This document shows positions 28,207-38,914 of a stretch of DNA of 64,000 nucleotides, one piece after another (position 1 is the stretch's first letter; each line of letters begins with the position of its first letter). This stretch comes from Blastocatellia bacterium (lineage in GTDB: Bacteria; Acidobacteriota; Blastocatellia; UBA7656). The stretch spans positions 1 to 64,000 of the forward strand of contig DATENM010000031.1 in assembly GCA_035275065.1 (NCBI GenBank), in the 5' to 3' direction. The notes under the pieces were generated by a model. That model ran no database searches. It was not told the origin of the DNA and saw only the letters and a list, made by a program, of their open reading frames with translations. A program made the position numbers and the translations under genes.

Positions 28207-29379
28207 ATGAAAAAATTCTTCAAGCGCCTCTTCTTCGTCCTGCTGATCCTTGTCGTGCTGGGACTCGGCATCCTCTTTTTCGTCGTGCCGGCGCAGGTCG
28301 AAAAGCGCATGAACGTCGTGCTCAACCCGCCGCCCTACCAGGCGAGCGAGCGCGCCGTCGAGCTGCATAAGAAGCTGCTGGTCGCTGACCTGCACGCCGA
28401 TTCCCTGCTCTGGGCGCGCGACCTGCTCGAACGCGGCAGCCGCGGCCACGTTGACATTCCGCGCCTCATCGACGGCAATGTTGCGCTGCAAGCTTTTACC
28501 ATCGTCACCAAGACACCGCGCAACATGAACATCGAGAATAACACCGGCGACACCGACAACATTACGCTGCTTGCGGTCGCCGAGCGCTGGCCGATAAAAG
28601 CCTGGCGCAGTTTGACTGAGCGGGCCATCTATCAAGCCCACAAGCTCCAGGATACCGCCGAGCGCTCCGGCGGCAAGTTCACCGTGATTCGCACTTCGGC
28701 AGAGCTGTCGGCGTATCTCGACCGACGCATCAAAGAGCCGGGGATCACCGCCGGCTTCCTCGGCATCGAAGGCGCGCACGCGCTCGACGGCAACCTCGAC
28801 AACATTGACCGGCTGTTTGCCGCGGGCGTGCGCATGATGGCGCCGACGCATTTCTTCGATAACGACATCGCCGGCTCGGCGCACGGCGTCAGCAAAGGCG
28901 GCCTGACCGACAAGGGGCGCGAGATGATCCGCCGCATGGAAGAGAAGAAGATGATCGTTGATCTGGCGCACGCCTCGCCGCAGACGATTGACGATGTGCT
29001 GGCCATCGCCACGCGCCCCGTGGTGGTATCGCACACCGGCGTCAAAGGCACCTGCGACAACACTCGCAACCTGAGCGACGAGCAACTGAAAGGCATCGCC
29101 CGCACCGGCGGCGTCATCGGCATCGGCTTCTGGGATACGGCGGTTTGCGGCAATGATGCGAAAGCGATTGCCCGCGCCATTCGCTACACGGCGAACGTCG
29201 TCGGCGTTGATCACGTCGCCTTGGGCTCAGATAATGACGGCGCGGTCACGGTGCCTTTCGACATCAGCGGCGTCGTCCAGATCACCGACGCGCTTTTGGA
29301 AGAAGGCTTCAGCGACGAAGAGACCGGCAAGATCATGGGGCGCAACGCGCTGCGCTTGTTGATCGAAAACCTGCCTTGA
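28207..29379 (+). CDS. Membrane-anchored dipeptidase (peptidase M19)
   Basis: The start is the ATG at 28207 (MKKFFKRLFFVLL); the upstream in-frame TTG lies in repeat DNA. The 390-residue protein has a membrane anchor or signal (8-28) and a complete renal-dipeptidase-like zinc site: DLHADS (metal His and Asp), GIEGAHAL (bridging Glu), DLAHAS and VVVSHTG (His ligands), and ALGSDNDG (catalytic Asp region). It hydrolyses dipeptides at the outer face of the membrane. The next gene is separated by 160 bp without recognised features. Confidence 0.9.
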   Translation: MKKFFKRLFFVLLILVVLGLGILFFVVPAQVEKRMNVVLNPPPYQASERAVELHKKLLVADLHADSLLWARDLLERGSRGHVDIPRLIDGNVALQAFTIVTKTPRNMNIENNTGDTDNITLLAVAERWPIKAWRSLTERAIYQAHKLQDTAERSGGKFTVIRTSAELSAYLDRRIKEPGITAGFLGIEGAHALDGNLDNIDRLFAAGVRMMAPTHFFDNDIAGSAHGVSKGGLTDKGREMIRRMEEKKMIVDLAHASPQTIDDVLAIATRPVVVSHTGVKGTCDNTRNLSDEQLKGIARTGGVIGIGFWDTAVCGNDAKAIARAIRYTANVVGVDHVALGSDNDGAVTVPFDISGVVQITDALLEEGFSDEETGKIMGRNALRLLIENLP

Positions 29380-29539
29380 CGCGGCTTTCTTGATTGAACC
29401 ACGGACGGCCAAGTAGAATAAGCTTCCCGCTGGGGAATTCATACAGTGGAAGATTCCTGACCGTGTGCCGCCAGGGGGCGAACTGCGGGGCGAGGGGCGC
29501 AGTTGGCTTCGTGGTTTTGCCTAATCCTTTCAGGCAAGC

Positions 29540-30628
29540 ATGATCGCTCGCCCGCGCCGCGCTGGCGATGTTCAGGATCGATGGAGGCCTGAAATCAGTT
29601 TGAAAACCGTAACCGCAATCCTTCTGCTGGCCATCACCCTGCTTTTGACAATCGGCGCCACCGCCTGCAAACAGCCGGCCCGGAGTAGCGATAAGCCGCC
29701 GGTGGCCCGCTGCATGGAAGACCTCAACAACATCCCGGAACTGGCGGCGCTCAAAGCGCGCAATAAGGAACAGACGGAAGAGAGCGCTTCGGGCCGGCCG
29801 CTCGATGGCATGGAAATCGCCCTGACCTTGAACGATCAAGTGCGCAGCGCCGGCGACCCGAACGATGTCGACAACTGGTGCGAGCGCGAAGACAGCCGCG
29901 AAAATTTCGACCACCTGCTGGCGGCGCTCAAAGCCCAGCAGATGCCGCCTGTGGTTGACTTTGCCATCGGTCAGGGGATGGACGGGCAGCTCGCCTCGGA
30001 TTGGGTCGCCAGCGGCCACCGGCTCGGCCTGCTCACCTTCAGCCACAAGAAGCCCAACAAATCGTCCGCCGAAGAGTTCATCGCCGACATCGCGCGCAAC
30101 GAGCAAGCCGTCGGCCCTTATCAACCGAAGACGCCGGGACAGCCGCGCTATTTTCGCTTCCCGCGCATGAAGGTCAGCCTCGACCCCGAAGCCCGCGCCC
30201 GCATCGATCAATACCTGCGCGACAACGGCTACACGGTCGCGCCGGCGACGATTGACGCGCTCGACGAAACTTTCAATGGCATCTACTGCGCGGCGATGTC
30301 GCGCAAAGACGACGCCTGCGTCAATCTGCTGAAGGTCTACTTCAAGAGCCTGCTGCTCGACACCGCCACGAAGGCGCGTGAAACCGCTCGCCAGTTGGCC
30401 GGCCATGACGTCAAGCAGATACTGGTCTTCAAAGCCGATCAGTTCACCTGCGATATGCTCGGCGAAATCCTCGCCTGGTTAAAGACGACCGGCGTACGCT
30501 TCATCACGCTCGACGAGGCGCTACGCGACCCTTTCTATAAGATGGTGGACGAAGAAGGCAAGCCCGTGGCCACCGGTCTGACACGCACGATCAAGCACGC
30601 GCAGAGCGAAAGCGGTCAAAGAAAGTAA
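29540..30628 (+). CDS. Lipoprotein with degenerate NodB-like (polysaccharide deacetylase) domain
   Basis: The 362-residue protein has a signal sequence with a lipobox-like ATAC at Cys43. The body follows the NodB deacetylase plan but lacks the key residues. The TFDD motif is TLND (catalytic Asp replaced by Asn). The HTxSH motif is LTFSH (first metal His lost). The late His motif in the FKADQFTCDMLGEI segment is also gone. FRFPRMK matches the Arg/Pro motif, and ITLDEALRDPFYK matches the family C-terminus. It is therefore likely a non-catalytic, possibly sugar-binding, homologue. The start is uncertain; a later start at about 29600 would give a tighter signal peptide. Confidence 0.65.
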   Translation: MIARPRRAGDVQDRWRPEISLKTVTAILLLAITLLLTIGATACKQPARSSDKPPVARCMEDLNNIPELAALKARNKEQTEESASGRPLDGMEIALTLNDQVRSAGDPNDVDNWCEREDSRENFDHLLAALKAQQMPPVVDFAIGQGMDGQLASDWVASGHRLGLLTFSHKKPNKSSAEEFIADIARNEQAVGPYQPKTPGQPRYFRFPRMKVSLDPEARARIDQYLRDNGYTVAPATIDALDETFNGIYCAAMSRKDDACVNLLKVYFKSLLLDTATKARETARQLAGHDVKQILVFKADQFTCDMLGEILAWLKTTGVRFITLDEALRDPFYKMVDEEGKPVATGLTRTIKHAQSESGQRK

Positions 30629-30664
30629 CCTGTGTGGCGGGGCGAGGCGGAAGACGCAATGAAA

Positions 30665-30746
30665 GTTAAACACAGAGACACAGAGGCACGGAGACACAGA
30701 GAAACCCTTCGTGCTATCTCCGTGCCTCTGTGTCTCTGTGTTTAAC
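30665..30746. repeat. Mirror-arm repeat with perfect 30-bp arms (CACAGAGN units)
   Basis: Bases 30665-30694 are the exact reverse complement of 30717-30746, with a 22-base spacer. The units are the same 8-base family as at 178-251, about 30 kb away. It is placed between the lipoprotein stop and the first GT39-like gene. Confidence 0.9.
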
Positions 30747-30771
30747 TCGGCTCACGCATGTTCATCGTTGA

Positions 30772-32835
30772 ATGGCCCTTATGCAACAGCTTCAGGACGT
30801 TCAGGCTCCAGAGATAAAGCGTGTGAAGTTATACAGGCTCGCGGCGCGATGGGATTTGCTGTTGTTCGCCGCGGTGCTGGGCGGCTTCCTGCTGGTGGCT
30901 ACAGTGCGGATCAGCGATGTGCCGGTTTATGAGACCGACGAGTCGTACAGCTTACAGGTGCCTTACGAGGTGCTGACGCGCGGTCATCTGGCGCTGCCGA
31001 TGTATCGCTTCCTCGGCGGCAACATCACTCAGGTCTGGCATTCGCTGACGCCGCTCTTCTTTCTTCTGTTGAGCGGCTTCCTCAAGCTCTTCGGCTTCGG
31101 CGTCCTTCAAGGGCGCGTCTTCAATCTCATCACCGTGGCGCTCGTCATGATGATGGTTTATCTGCTCGGTCGGCGGCTCTTCGATTGGCGCGCGGGGCTT
31201 GCGGCCCTCGTGCTGATGGCGTCGGACCAAACGGTGCTGGAGCGTGCGCGGCTGCTGCGCAATGACTACGCCGCGGAGTTCTTTGCCCTGCTCGCCTTCT
31301 GGCTCTACGACGTAGCCGAGCGGCGCGGGCAGGCGCGGTTTTATGTCGGCGCGGGATTGGCCGCAGGCTGTGGCGTGATGTGCCACTCCAGCATCCTTTA
31401 CATGATCGCGGCCGTAGTGCTGCTGATGCTGATGCGCGACGGCTGGCGGTTGTTCAAACAGTCAAAGCTCTACCTCTTTCTGGCCAGCGCCTTCGCGGTG
31501 ATGGCTTACGAAGTCGTCTATATCCTCCTCGACTGGCGAAATGCCCGGGCGCAGTACCGCAGCGACGATTTGCACTTCGGCATGTTTTCGCTGTCAGGGT
31601 TGTGGGCGAATCTGCTGGATGAGCCGCGACGTTACGTGCGCTGGTACAACGCCTATGATGTTTACTTCCCGAACGTGCCGCGCACGTTGTTGCACCTCTT
31701 TCAATTGCTGATTGCCGTAGCCATGGTTTATCTGCTGGTGCGGCTGGCGCTCGCCATCAAACGGCGCGTCGTCACGCGCGAGCCGCGTGTTCGCTTGCTG
31801 GTGGTTGCGCTCATCTCGGCGCTCTTCTTCGCGGTCATCACGCACAAGGCCGGTTATTACAACGTCCATCTGATTACCTGGTATGCGCTCGCGGTCGGCG
31901 TGATGTTCAGCGATGGGTTGAGCGTTGTGCGCGACACGTTGCGCGCCCGCTGGCCGCATGCGCTCGCCGCGCGAGTGATAGCCATTGGCGCGCTTGCCGT
32001 GGCGCTGCTCGCTTATGGCGCATTGTGGGCGCGGCAGACGGTGCGCTATCTCCGCGAAGTCCGCAACCCTGAGCTGGCGCGCTTTGATGAGATGAAAGCG
32101 GCGTTGCGCCAGATCATTCCCGACGACCTCTGCCCGGCAGCCGTCAAAGCGCCGGTGATGTGGCTGGCGTTCGTCGAAAAGGACGATTGCTTTGCGACCA
32201 TCGAGCGCCGCATGGCCGACGCCATAGACATCGACGGCAAAGATTACGCGCTGATCGTGCGGCCCAAGAATCCCGATTACTGGGCGCGTGTGCTGGATGA
32301 TGATGGCCACTTGCTTGGCGAGCTGAGCAATACGCCCTACGGAAATTTCCGCGTCTACTACACCGGCAACGATCCGCGCTTTCTGACCCGAACGCCTGAG
32401 CATTACACCTTCTTCCGCCGCTGGCGCGGTCACGCGACCGACGCACAGATTGCCGCCGCGCGACCGGTCTGGAATAAGAGTTATGATGTGGCGGGCGAGC
32501 AAGGATTGATAATCACGCCGCCGGAGAAAAACGCGACGGCTGACGGCGCGCAGACGATTGACGCCGTCGCGCTCAAGCCGAAGACGATCTATCAACTGCA
32601 ACTCGAAGCCGCCTCCGGCTCGGATTGGCAACTGGTGATCGTTGATGGCCAGAGCAATGTTGAGCTGGAACAGATTGAAGTCAGTGGCGGAGGTATCGAA
32701 GCGCCGATTCAACAGGTCTTCAGAACGTTCAATGAGCGCGTCCGCCTGCTGGCGCGTCCGCTCAAGGCGAAGCGCGCCGAGCCGCTGCGCCTGATTCGCG
32801 TGACGATCAACGAAGTCGCGCCGGTCGAAGAGTGA
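30772..32835 (+). CDS. GT39-like membrane glycosyltransferase, copy 1
   Basis: The 687-residue protein has about ten membrane helices. The first outside loop carries VYETDESYSLQVPYEV, matching the catalytic acidic motif of ArnT/PMT-type (GT39/GT83, C superfamily) polyprenyl-phosphate-dependent transferases. The segment RLLRNDYAAEFFALLAFWLYD is a second conserved stretch. The region after about residue 420 is periplasmic, with an extra beta-rich C-terminal domain of about 130 residues that copy 2 lacks. Likely role: transfer of a sugar from a lipid carrier to an envelope target. A start a few codons downstream is possible. Confidence 0.8.
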   Translation: MALMQQLQDVQAPEIKRVKLYRLAARWDLLLFAAVLGGFLLVATVRISDVPVYETDESYSLQVPYEVLTRGHLALPMYRFLGGNITQVWHSLTPLFFLLLSGFLKLFGFGVLQGRVFNLITVALVMMMVYLLGRRLFDWRAGLAALVLMASDQTVLERARLLRNDYAAEFFALLAFWLYDVAERRGQARFYVGAGLAAGCGVMCHSSILYMIAAVVLLMLMRDGWRLFKQSKLYLFLASAFAVMAYEVVYILLDWRNARAQYRSDDLHFGMFSLSGLWANLLDEPRRYVRWYNAYDVYFPNVPRTLLHLFQLLIAVAMVYLLVRLALAIKRRVVTREPRVRLLVVALISALFFAVITHKAGYYNVHLITWYALAVGVMFSDGLSVVRDTLRARWPHALAARVIAIGALAVALLAYGALWARQTVRYLREVRNPELARFDEMKAALRQIIPDDLCPAAVKAPVMWLAFVEKDDCFATIERRMADAIDIDGKDYALIVRPKNPDYWARVLDDDGHLLGELSNTPYGNFRVYYTGNDPRFLTRTPEHYTFFRRWRGHATDAQIAAARPVWNKSYDVAGEQGLIITPPEKNATADGAQTIDAVALKPKTIYQLQLEAASGSDWQLVIVDGQSNVELEQIEVSGGGIEAPIQQVFRTFNERVRLLARPLKAKRAEPLRLIRVTINEVAPVEE

Positions 32836-32862
32836 AGCCCATCTGACAACGACGATCATTCG

Positions 32863-34602
32863 ATGAAAGAAGCTCTCAACAAAGCGGACGCGACAGCGGC
32901 GACCGATCAGGCGCAAGGCTCGGCAACCGGGAAAGGCTCCGGGTGGTGGCACGCCTTGCGGGCGCGCGCCGACTTCGGGGCGCTGCTGTTGCTGATTGGC
33001 GGTTTCGCCTTTGTCGCCGCGCAGCGACTCGGCACGATTCCTGTGCCGGAGGGCGACGAGGCCATGATCCTGCAACTGCCCTACGAGGTCATGTACCGCG
33101 GGAAGTTCGCGTGGCCGATGTTCCGGTTGCTGGGCGGCAACATCGAGAACGTCTGGCATTCGCTCAGGCCGGTCTACTTCTGGATGATCACCGGCGTGTG
33201 CGAGCTGTTCGGCCTGGGGATAGAACAGGGGCGCATCTTCAACCTGGTTACCGCCGTCACGACGCTGCTGATGGTTTACCTGATTAGCCGCCGCCTCTTC
33301 GACTGGCGGGCGGGCATGTTTGCCGTGCTGATGCTGGTCGGCGACCAGACGTTCCTCGAACGCAGCCGCCTGATCCGCAACGACTATGCGCCGGCGACCT
33401 TCGCGCTGCTGGCTTTTTACCTTTACGAAATCGCCCGCGAGCGCCAGCGGCCCGGCTATTACATCGCTGCGGGACTGGCCGTCGGCTGTGGCGTGATGAG
33501 TCACACCAACATTCTTTACATGATCATCGTCATCGGGGTGCTGATCCTGCTGCGCGATGGCTGGCGCGCACTCAAGGAGCGCCCGCTCTACCTGTTCGGC
33601 CTGTCGGCGGTGGCGGTGATGGCCTACGAGATCATTTACGACATCATCGATTACCGGAATCTGGTGCAGCAATACCGCACCGACGACCTGCACTTTCGCG
33701 CGCTGTCGCCGGCGGGCATCTGGCAGAACCTGCTCGAAGAGCGCCTGCGTTACGGCAAGTGGCTCGCCGGCAGCGCCATGTTTGACAACTTGCCGCAGGC
33801 GACGCTGCGCGTCTTTCAACTGCTCAGCGTCGGCGCGGTAATCTATCTCACATTCGTCCTGATACGCCGGTGGCGCGGCGGGCGGCTCATTGAAGAGCCG
33901 CGCGCCCGCGTCTTCATCGCCATTGTGACGGTGGTGCTGTTTCACGCCCTGATCGTCAGCCACAAGCGCATTTATTACATGGCGCACATCGCGCCGTGGT
34001 TCGCCATTGGCGTTGGCATTCTCTTGCGTGACGCGATGGCGCGCATCTCGGCATGGCGCACGATGAATTGGCCGCGCGGCAGGCTGGCGCATCGCTTCGG
34101 AATGGCGCTGGTTGCCCTTGCGGTGATCGCTTATGGCGGGCTGCTGATCCGTCAAGCGACGCGATTCATTCAGGAGATTCGCAACCCGGAGCTGGCGACG
34201 TTTGATGAATTCGCCGCGACGCTCAAAGAGATCATCCCCGAAGGTCTGTGTCCGGTGGCGGTCAAGAATCCGAGCGTCTGGCTCGCCTTCCCAGAAAGCG
34301 ACCGCTGCTTTGCGACGATTGAAAATCGCATGAAAGAGGCGCTCGACCTGGACGGCAAAGAATACGCGCTCATCACGCGGCCCAACGTCGTGACTCGCGG
34401 CGGCGAGCGCGCGAGCCCGCTCGAAATGGCGGCTGGAAAATATCACCTGTTGGGCGAGATGCAAGAGACGGCTTACGGGTCGTTGTTGATCTATTACACC
34501 GGCCGCGACCCGCGCATTCTGGCGCTTGCGCCAAAGCGCTTTCAGTTTTACGGCCTGCGGCGCGGGCGTCTGCAATTGAGCGAAACCGAAACGAGCCGCT
34601 GA
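32863..34602 (+). CDS. GT39-like membrane glycosyltransferase, copy 2
   Basis: The 579-residue protein is a clear paralogue of the previous gene, which ends 27 bp upstream. The shared blocks include PEGDEAMILQLPYEVMYRG (catalytic loop with GDE where copy 1 has TDE), LLGGNIENVWHSL, NDYAPATFALLAFYLYE and the late EIRNPELATFDEF. It lacks the C-terminal domain of copy 1. The close spacing and orientation indicate a tandem duplication in one operon. It converges on treS. Confidence 0.8.
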   Translation: MKEALNKADATAATDQAQGSATGKGSGWWHALRARADFGALLLLIGGFAFVAAQRLGTIPVPEGDEAMILQLPYEVMYRGKFAWPMFRLLGGNIENVWHSLRPVYFWMITGVCELFGLGIEQGRIFNLVTAVTTLLMVYLISRRLFDWRAGMFAVLMLVGDQTFLERSRLIRNDYAPATFALLAFYLYEIARERQRPGYYIAAGLAVGCGVMSHTNILYMIIVIGVLILLRDGWRALKERPLYLFGLSAVAVMAYEIIYDIIDYRNLVQQYRTDDLHFRALSPAGIWQNLLEERLRYGKWLAGSAMFDNLPQATLRVFQLLSVGAVIYLTFVLIRRWRGGRLIEEPRARVFIAIVTVVLFHALIVSHKRIYYMAHIAPWFAIGVGILLRDAMARISAWRTMNWPRGRLAHRFGMALVALAVIAYGGLLIRQATRFIQEIRNPELATFDEFAATLKEIIPEGLCPVAVKNPSVWLAFPESDRCFATIENRMKEALDLDGKEYALITRPNVVTRGGERASPLEMAAGKYHLLGEMQETAYGSLLIYYTGRDPRILALAPKRFQFYGLRRGRLQLSETETSR

Positions 34603-34609
34603 CCGCCTC

Positions 34610-34679
34610 GCCTCTATGTAGCGCAATGCGGTTAGCTTGCGCGAGTCACGGCGCAATCTGTTAGATTGCGCTACTCCCG
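34610..34679. repeat. REP-like palindromes between convergent genes
   Basis: Two related hairpins lie between the GT39 pair and treS. One is GCGCAATCT-GTT-AGATTGCGC (9-bp stem, about 34651-34671). The other is a similar imperfect one starting GTAGCGCAATGCGG (about 34619-34642). The ends GTAGCGCAAT and ATTGCGCTAC pair overall. It may serve as a bidirectional terminator. Confidence 0.65.
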
Positions 34680-34692
34680 ATTGCAATCCGCT

Positions 34693-36345
<1,653 letters not shown>

Positions 36346-36430
36346 CGTTGCAACCTTCCAGCAAGAGAGTCACAGCAGCTCACAGTGTCCTTATGTTAAG
36401 TGTCTCTGCCGGCGGCGCGCATGTCAAACG

Positions 36431-36440
36431 AGCATGAGTG
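36431..36440. repeat. Target-site duplication, left copy (AGCATGAGTG)
   Basis: These ten bases are identical to 40981-40990. They directly abut the terminal inverted repeats of the composite transposon. The length fits the 8-10 bp duplications known for ISAs1-family elements. Confidence 0.85.
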
Positions 36441-36602
36441 CAGGGCTGTTGCAAAGTCAAAGCAATCTTTGGGGTGTGGTGACAAGTCACCGCTTTGGAG
36501 TCAGGCTAAAACCATGATGGCCAACTCAAAAGCGCCGACTCGTCGGCGCACTCCAAAGAAGTAGCTGCCCTTCACTCCGTAAGTTACTTTGCAACAACCG
36601 TG
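36441..36602. mobile_element. 162-bp MITE-like left arm of the transposon
   Basis: The ends are CAGGGCTGTTGCAAAGT (36441-36457) and the complement of CACGGTTGTTGCAAAGT (36586-36602), matching at 15 of 17 positions. Between them lie three nested palindromes: GGTGAC-AA-GTCACC (36478-36491), CTTTGGAGT paired with ACTCCAAAG (36493-36501 and 36550-36558), and GCGCCGAC-TC-GTCGGCGC (36532-36549). It has no coding capacity. It starts 30 bp after the stop codon of the NTPase gene, so it may also end that transcript. Confidence 0.65.
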
Positions 36603-36631
36603 CCGGCCTGATGCGGCTTTAATCAAGATGG

Positions 36632-38914
36632 TTACCGATCAACGATATCAGTGGCAATCTCTCTTTCGGTTTTCTGTCCGGCTTTAATCTCAACGATGCT
36701 GCTTGCACCCGACGAGCCATCCAGTAAAACATGACCAGGGGCTTCAACATATAAGAAATACTCGCCTGGCGGCGCGACTAGTCTGGCGGACTTTCCGGTG
36801 ATACGTGCGCCCCCGTCTACTGGCGTTAAAATCACTGTGATGTTGGAAAGATGCACACCCTTATTCGATTGGGGATTGAAAAAAGTAACAATTAGCATGC
36901 CCCTCTCTATGTCGTCTGCAAACCATATCTCAAAATGTCCTGGCCGCATTTTGGAAGAGAATTTGAGTGCGACGGCAGACCAGTTCGGCTTATCTGTAGT
37001 CTGGATTATGCGTAGAACATCATTGGGATCAGGCGCTCCTGGTGATGAGTTGGATCCATCATCCGTTTTGTAATAACGTAACTGGTTGTTTGAGGGCGCG
37101 CGCTGACTGGTTACTGATTCATAAACCGGAATGTCAAATCCGAGCCCCTTTAGCGCGGCGGCGATTTTGTCGGCGCGCGCACGCTGCTTATCACTCGCTA
37201 TCTTGATGTAAGCGCGCGGCTGCAATTCAGGTGTGGTCGGCGGCTTCAGTTTCTTTTTGGCCTCTTCAGCCGCCACGTCACGAAAATAAGAGGCCGCGTT
37301 AGATACTTCTTGAGATTCATCCTTCGATATAACCCCTAAAATTACGGGGACGAGGCCGGGCGGGAGTTGCCCTTCTTTATGTAGGTCGCGTAAACCAGTA
37401 ACGGCTGTCAGGCGTTCTTGCGGGTCTACATTAGTCAGCTTGTCCAACAGCACGACAGTGTTTTCTAAACGTTCTTTTTGATCGGTCAACGCTTCCTGCG
37501 CTTGCTGCTCTGACTGACGGAGATACAAAGCATAGACCAATAAGCCGACCGCTACAATAAGGAGCAGGCTGAGGACGCTGATTCCGATCCACAGATTGCG
37601 TTTTCTCTTTTCGGCGGCCAGCTTGCGAGCCTCTATCTTTGCAAGCAGCGCCGTCTTTTTCTCTCGTATCCAAGGGACGAGGAATTCGCTGGCGATCTCG
37701 TAGAAATATATTTGATTGCGAGGCTCGCGCCTGACGAGATTGCGGTCGACCAGGGCTTCTAGAGCCGCGTCAATCTGCGCAGGCGTGAAATTAACTTTTT
37801 CGTTATCCCTGAGATCAGGTTCGGAAATGATGTTGCGCGTATTTGAGGAAGTGACCATGCGGCTGAGCAACGCGATGGCCGGGTCATATAGTTCATCCAT
37901 CTCTGCAAGCACGTCTGCCCAGTGGTCTTCCAATATCTTTTGGATGCCCCCTTTTTGTTCGAAGAGGCGGACGGGGTCGGGCGATTCCCAAAGCTTGCGG
38001 CATATGATCTGTAGCTCCGAGAGATTGATAAAGCCGCTCTCACTGCGCTCCCGAAGTTGAGCGGCTATGGTTTTGGCCAACGACTCAGGTATCTCCTTGC
38101 CTCCCTCGCCGGGCGCATCTTTGATGAAGTTGCTCTTCAGATCATCAGCAAACGGCGCGCGTATGATCTTTTCCGCTTCCTCCACGCGCGGCGGCAGCAA
38201 TCTCACGTACTGATCCAACACATCGGGACAGGTCTGGAAAAGAAGATTCAGCTTTGCCAGGTAATCTTCTCTGAATACGAAAAGAAGCTTGACAGGCAAT
38301 GTGTCGTCGTCAATCAATCTGGTGAGCGTATCCAGAACAGCTTGCTGGACTCCGGGAGCCTCTTTCTGCGCGAGCTTCGCTTCGGATGTTTCCCCACCGC
38401 GAAGGGCTTCTTCAAAGATGGTGATGAACTCTTCGAACTGGTCGAAGATTAAAAGCGGGCGAGGCTCACCGAGCGGTTGATGCTCGTCGGGCGCTTTCCG
38501 AAGTCTCTGAAGACGCTCCCAAAAATCTCCCAAGGAAATATCCAGACTCAAAGCTTCATCTTTATCGGAACCCTCCTCGATGAAGGCCGAAGAAAGGTAA
38601 GGAGGCTTATCTTCGGATTCGGTAGAAATGCGTTCGATTTTAAACTCCTTGCCGTGTCGGGGTTGTATTCGCAGACGGTTGGCTATGAGCTTCTCTTCCA
38701 ATGCTCCTGGAATCAGCCCGGCATTTACGAGCGAAGATTTCCCCGATCCGGAATCCCCGTACAACAAGACTCCGCGATAAATCAATATATTGCTCAAAAG
38801 GTCCCACGTTTCGTCTTCACGCGCAGAGAAGATGCGCTGGTCTATATAACGAAACGACTCAATTCCTCGGTAGGGCGATTCCGGCAGAGGCGGGTCCTTT
38901 GTGATCGCTGTCAT
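36632..38914 (-). CDS. Membrane-anchored nSTAND NTPase of the HicB-SIR2 system
   Basis: The start is the ATG at 38914, which overlaps the SIR2 stop as ATGA (translational coupling), giving 760 residues. An nSTAND1-type P-loop domain begins SPYRGIESFRYIDQRIFSARE, with Walker A GDSGSGKS (53-60) and Walker B PLLIFDQFEEF (Asp158). A winged-helix-like segment (about 340-430) follows, then one membrane helix (about 437-462). Next come a coiled stretch and a C-terminal region with YIKIASDKQRARADKIAAAL, a SPOR-like fold seen beside other conflict-type NTPases, and a last beta domain. STAND proteins sense a trigger and oligomerise to switch on an effector, here presumably the SIR2 protein. The membrane anchor sets it apart from soluble Avs proteins. 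Confidence 0.75.
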   Translation of the reverse strand: MTAITKDPPLPESPYRGIESFRYIDQRIFSAREDETWDLLSNILIYRGVLLYGDSGSGKSSLVNAGLIPGALEEKLIANRLRIQPRHGKEFKIERISTESEDKPPYLSSAFIEEGSDKDEALSLDISLGDFWERLQRLRKAPDEHQPLGEPRPLLIFDQFEEFITIFEEALRGGETSEAKLAQKEAPGVQQAVLDTLTRLIDDDTLPVKLLFVFREDYLAKLNLLFQTCPDVLDQYVRLLPPRVEEAEKIIRAPFADDLKSNFIKDAPGEGGKEIPESLAKTIAAQLRERSESGFINLSELQIICRKLWESPDPVRLFEQKGGIQKILEDHWADVLAEMDELYDPAIALLSRMVTSSNTRNIISEPDLRDNEKVNFTPAQIDAALEALVDRNLVRREPRNQIYFYEIASEFLVPWIREKKTALLAKIEARKLAAEKRKRNLWIGISVLSLLLIVAVGLLVYALYLRQSEQQAQEALTDQKERLENTVVLLDKLTNVDPQERLTAVTGLRDLHKEGQLPPGLVPVILGVISKDESQEVSNAASYFRDVAAEEAKKKLKPPTTPELQPRAYIKIASDKQRARADKIAAALKGLGFDIPVYESVTSQRAPSNNQLRYYKTDDGSNSSPGAPDPNDVLRIIQTTDKPNWSAVALKFSSKMRPGHFEIWFADDIERGMLIVTFFNPQSNKGVHLSNITVILTPVDGGARITGKSARLVAPPGEYFLYVEAPGHVLLDGSSGASSIVEIKAGQKTEREIATDIVDR

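Noticed and set aside
28189..29214. A long minus-strand open frame opposite the dipeptidase gene
   Set aside because: Shadow of the M19 peptidase, which has every zinc ligand; the antisense product resembles nothing.
31594..34686. A minus-strand open frame of about 1030 codons opposite the two GT39-like genes
   Set aside because: It is an antisense shadow of two convincing genes; its translation is rich in Arg, His and Asp without motifs, as expected from the complement of high-GC coding DNA.
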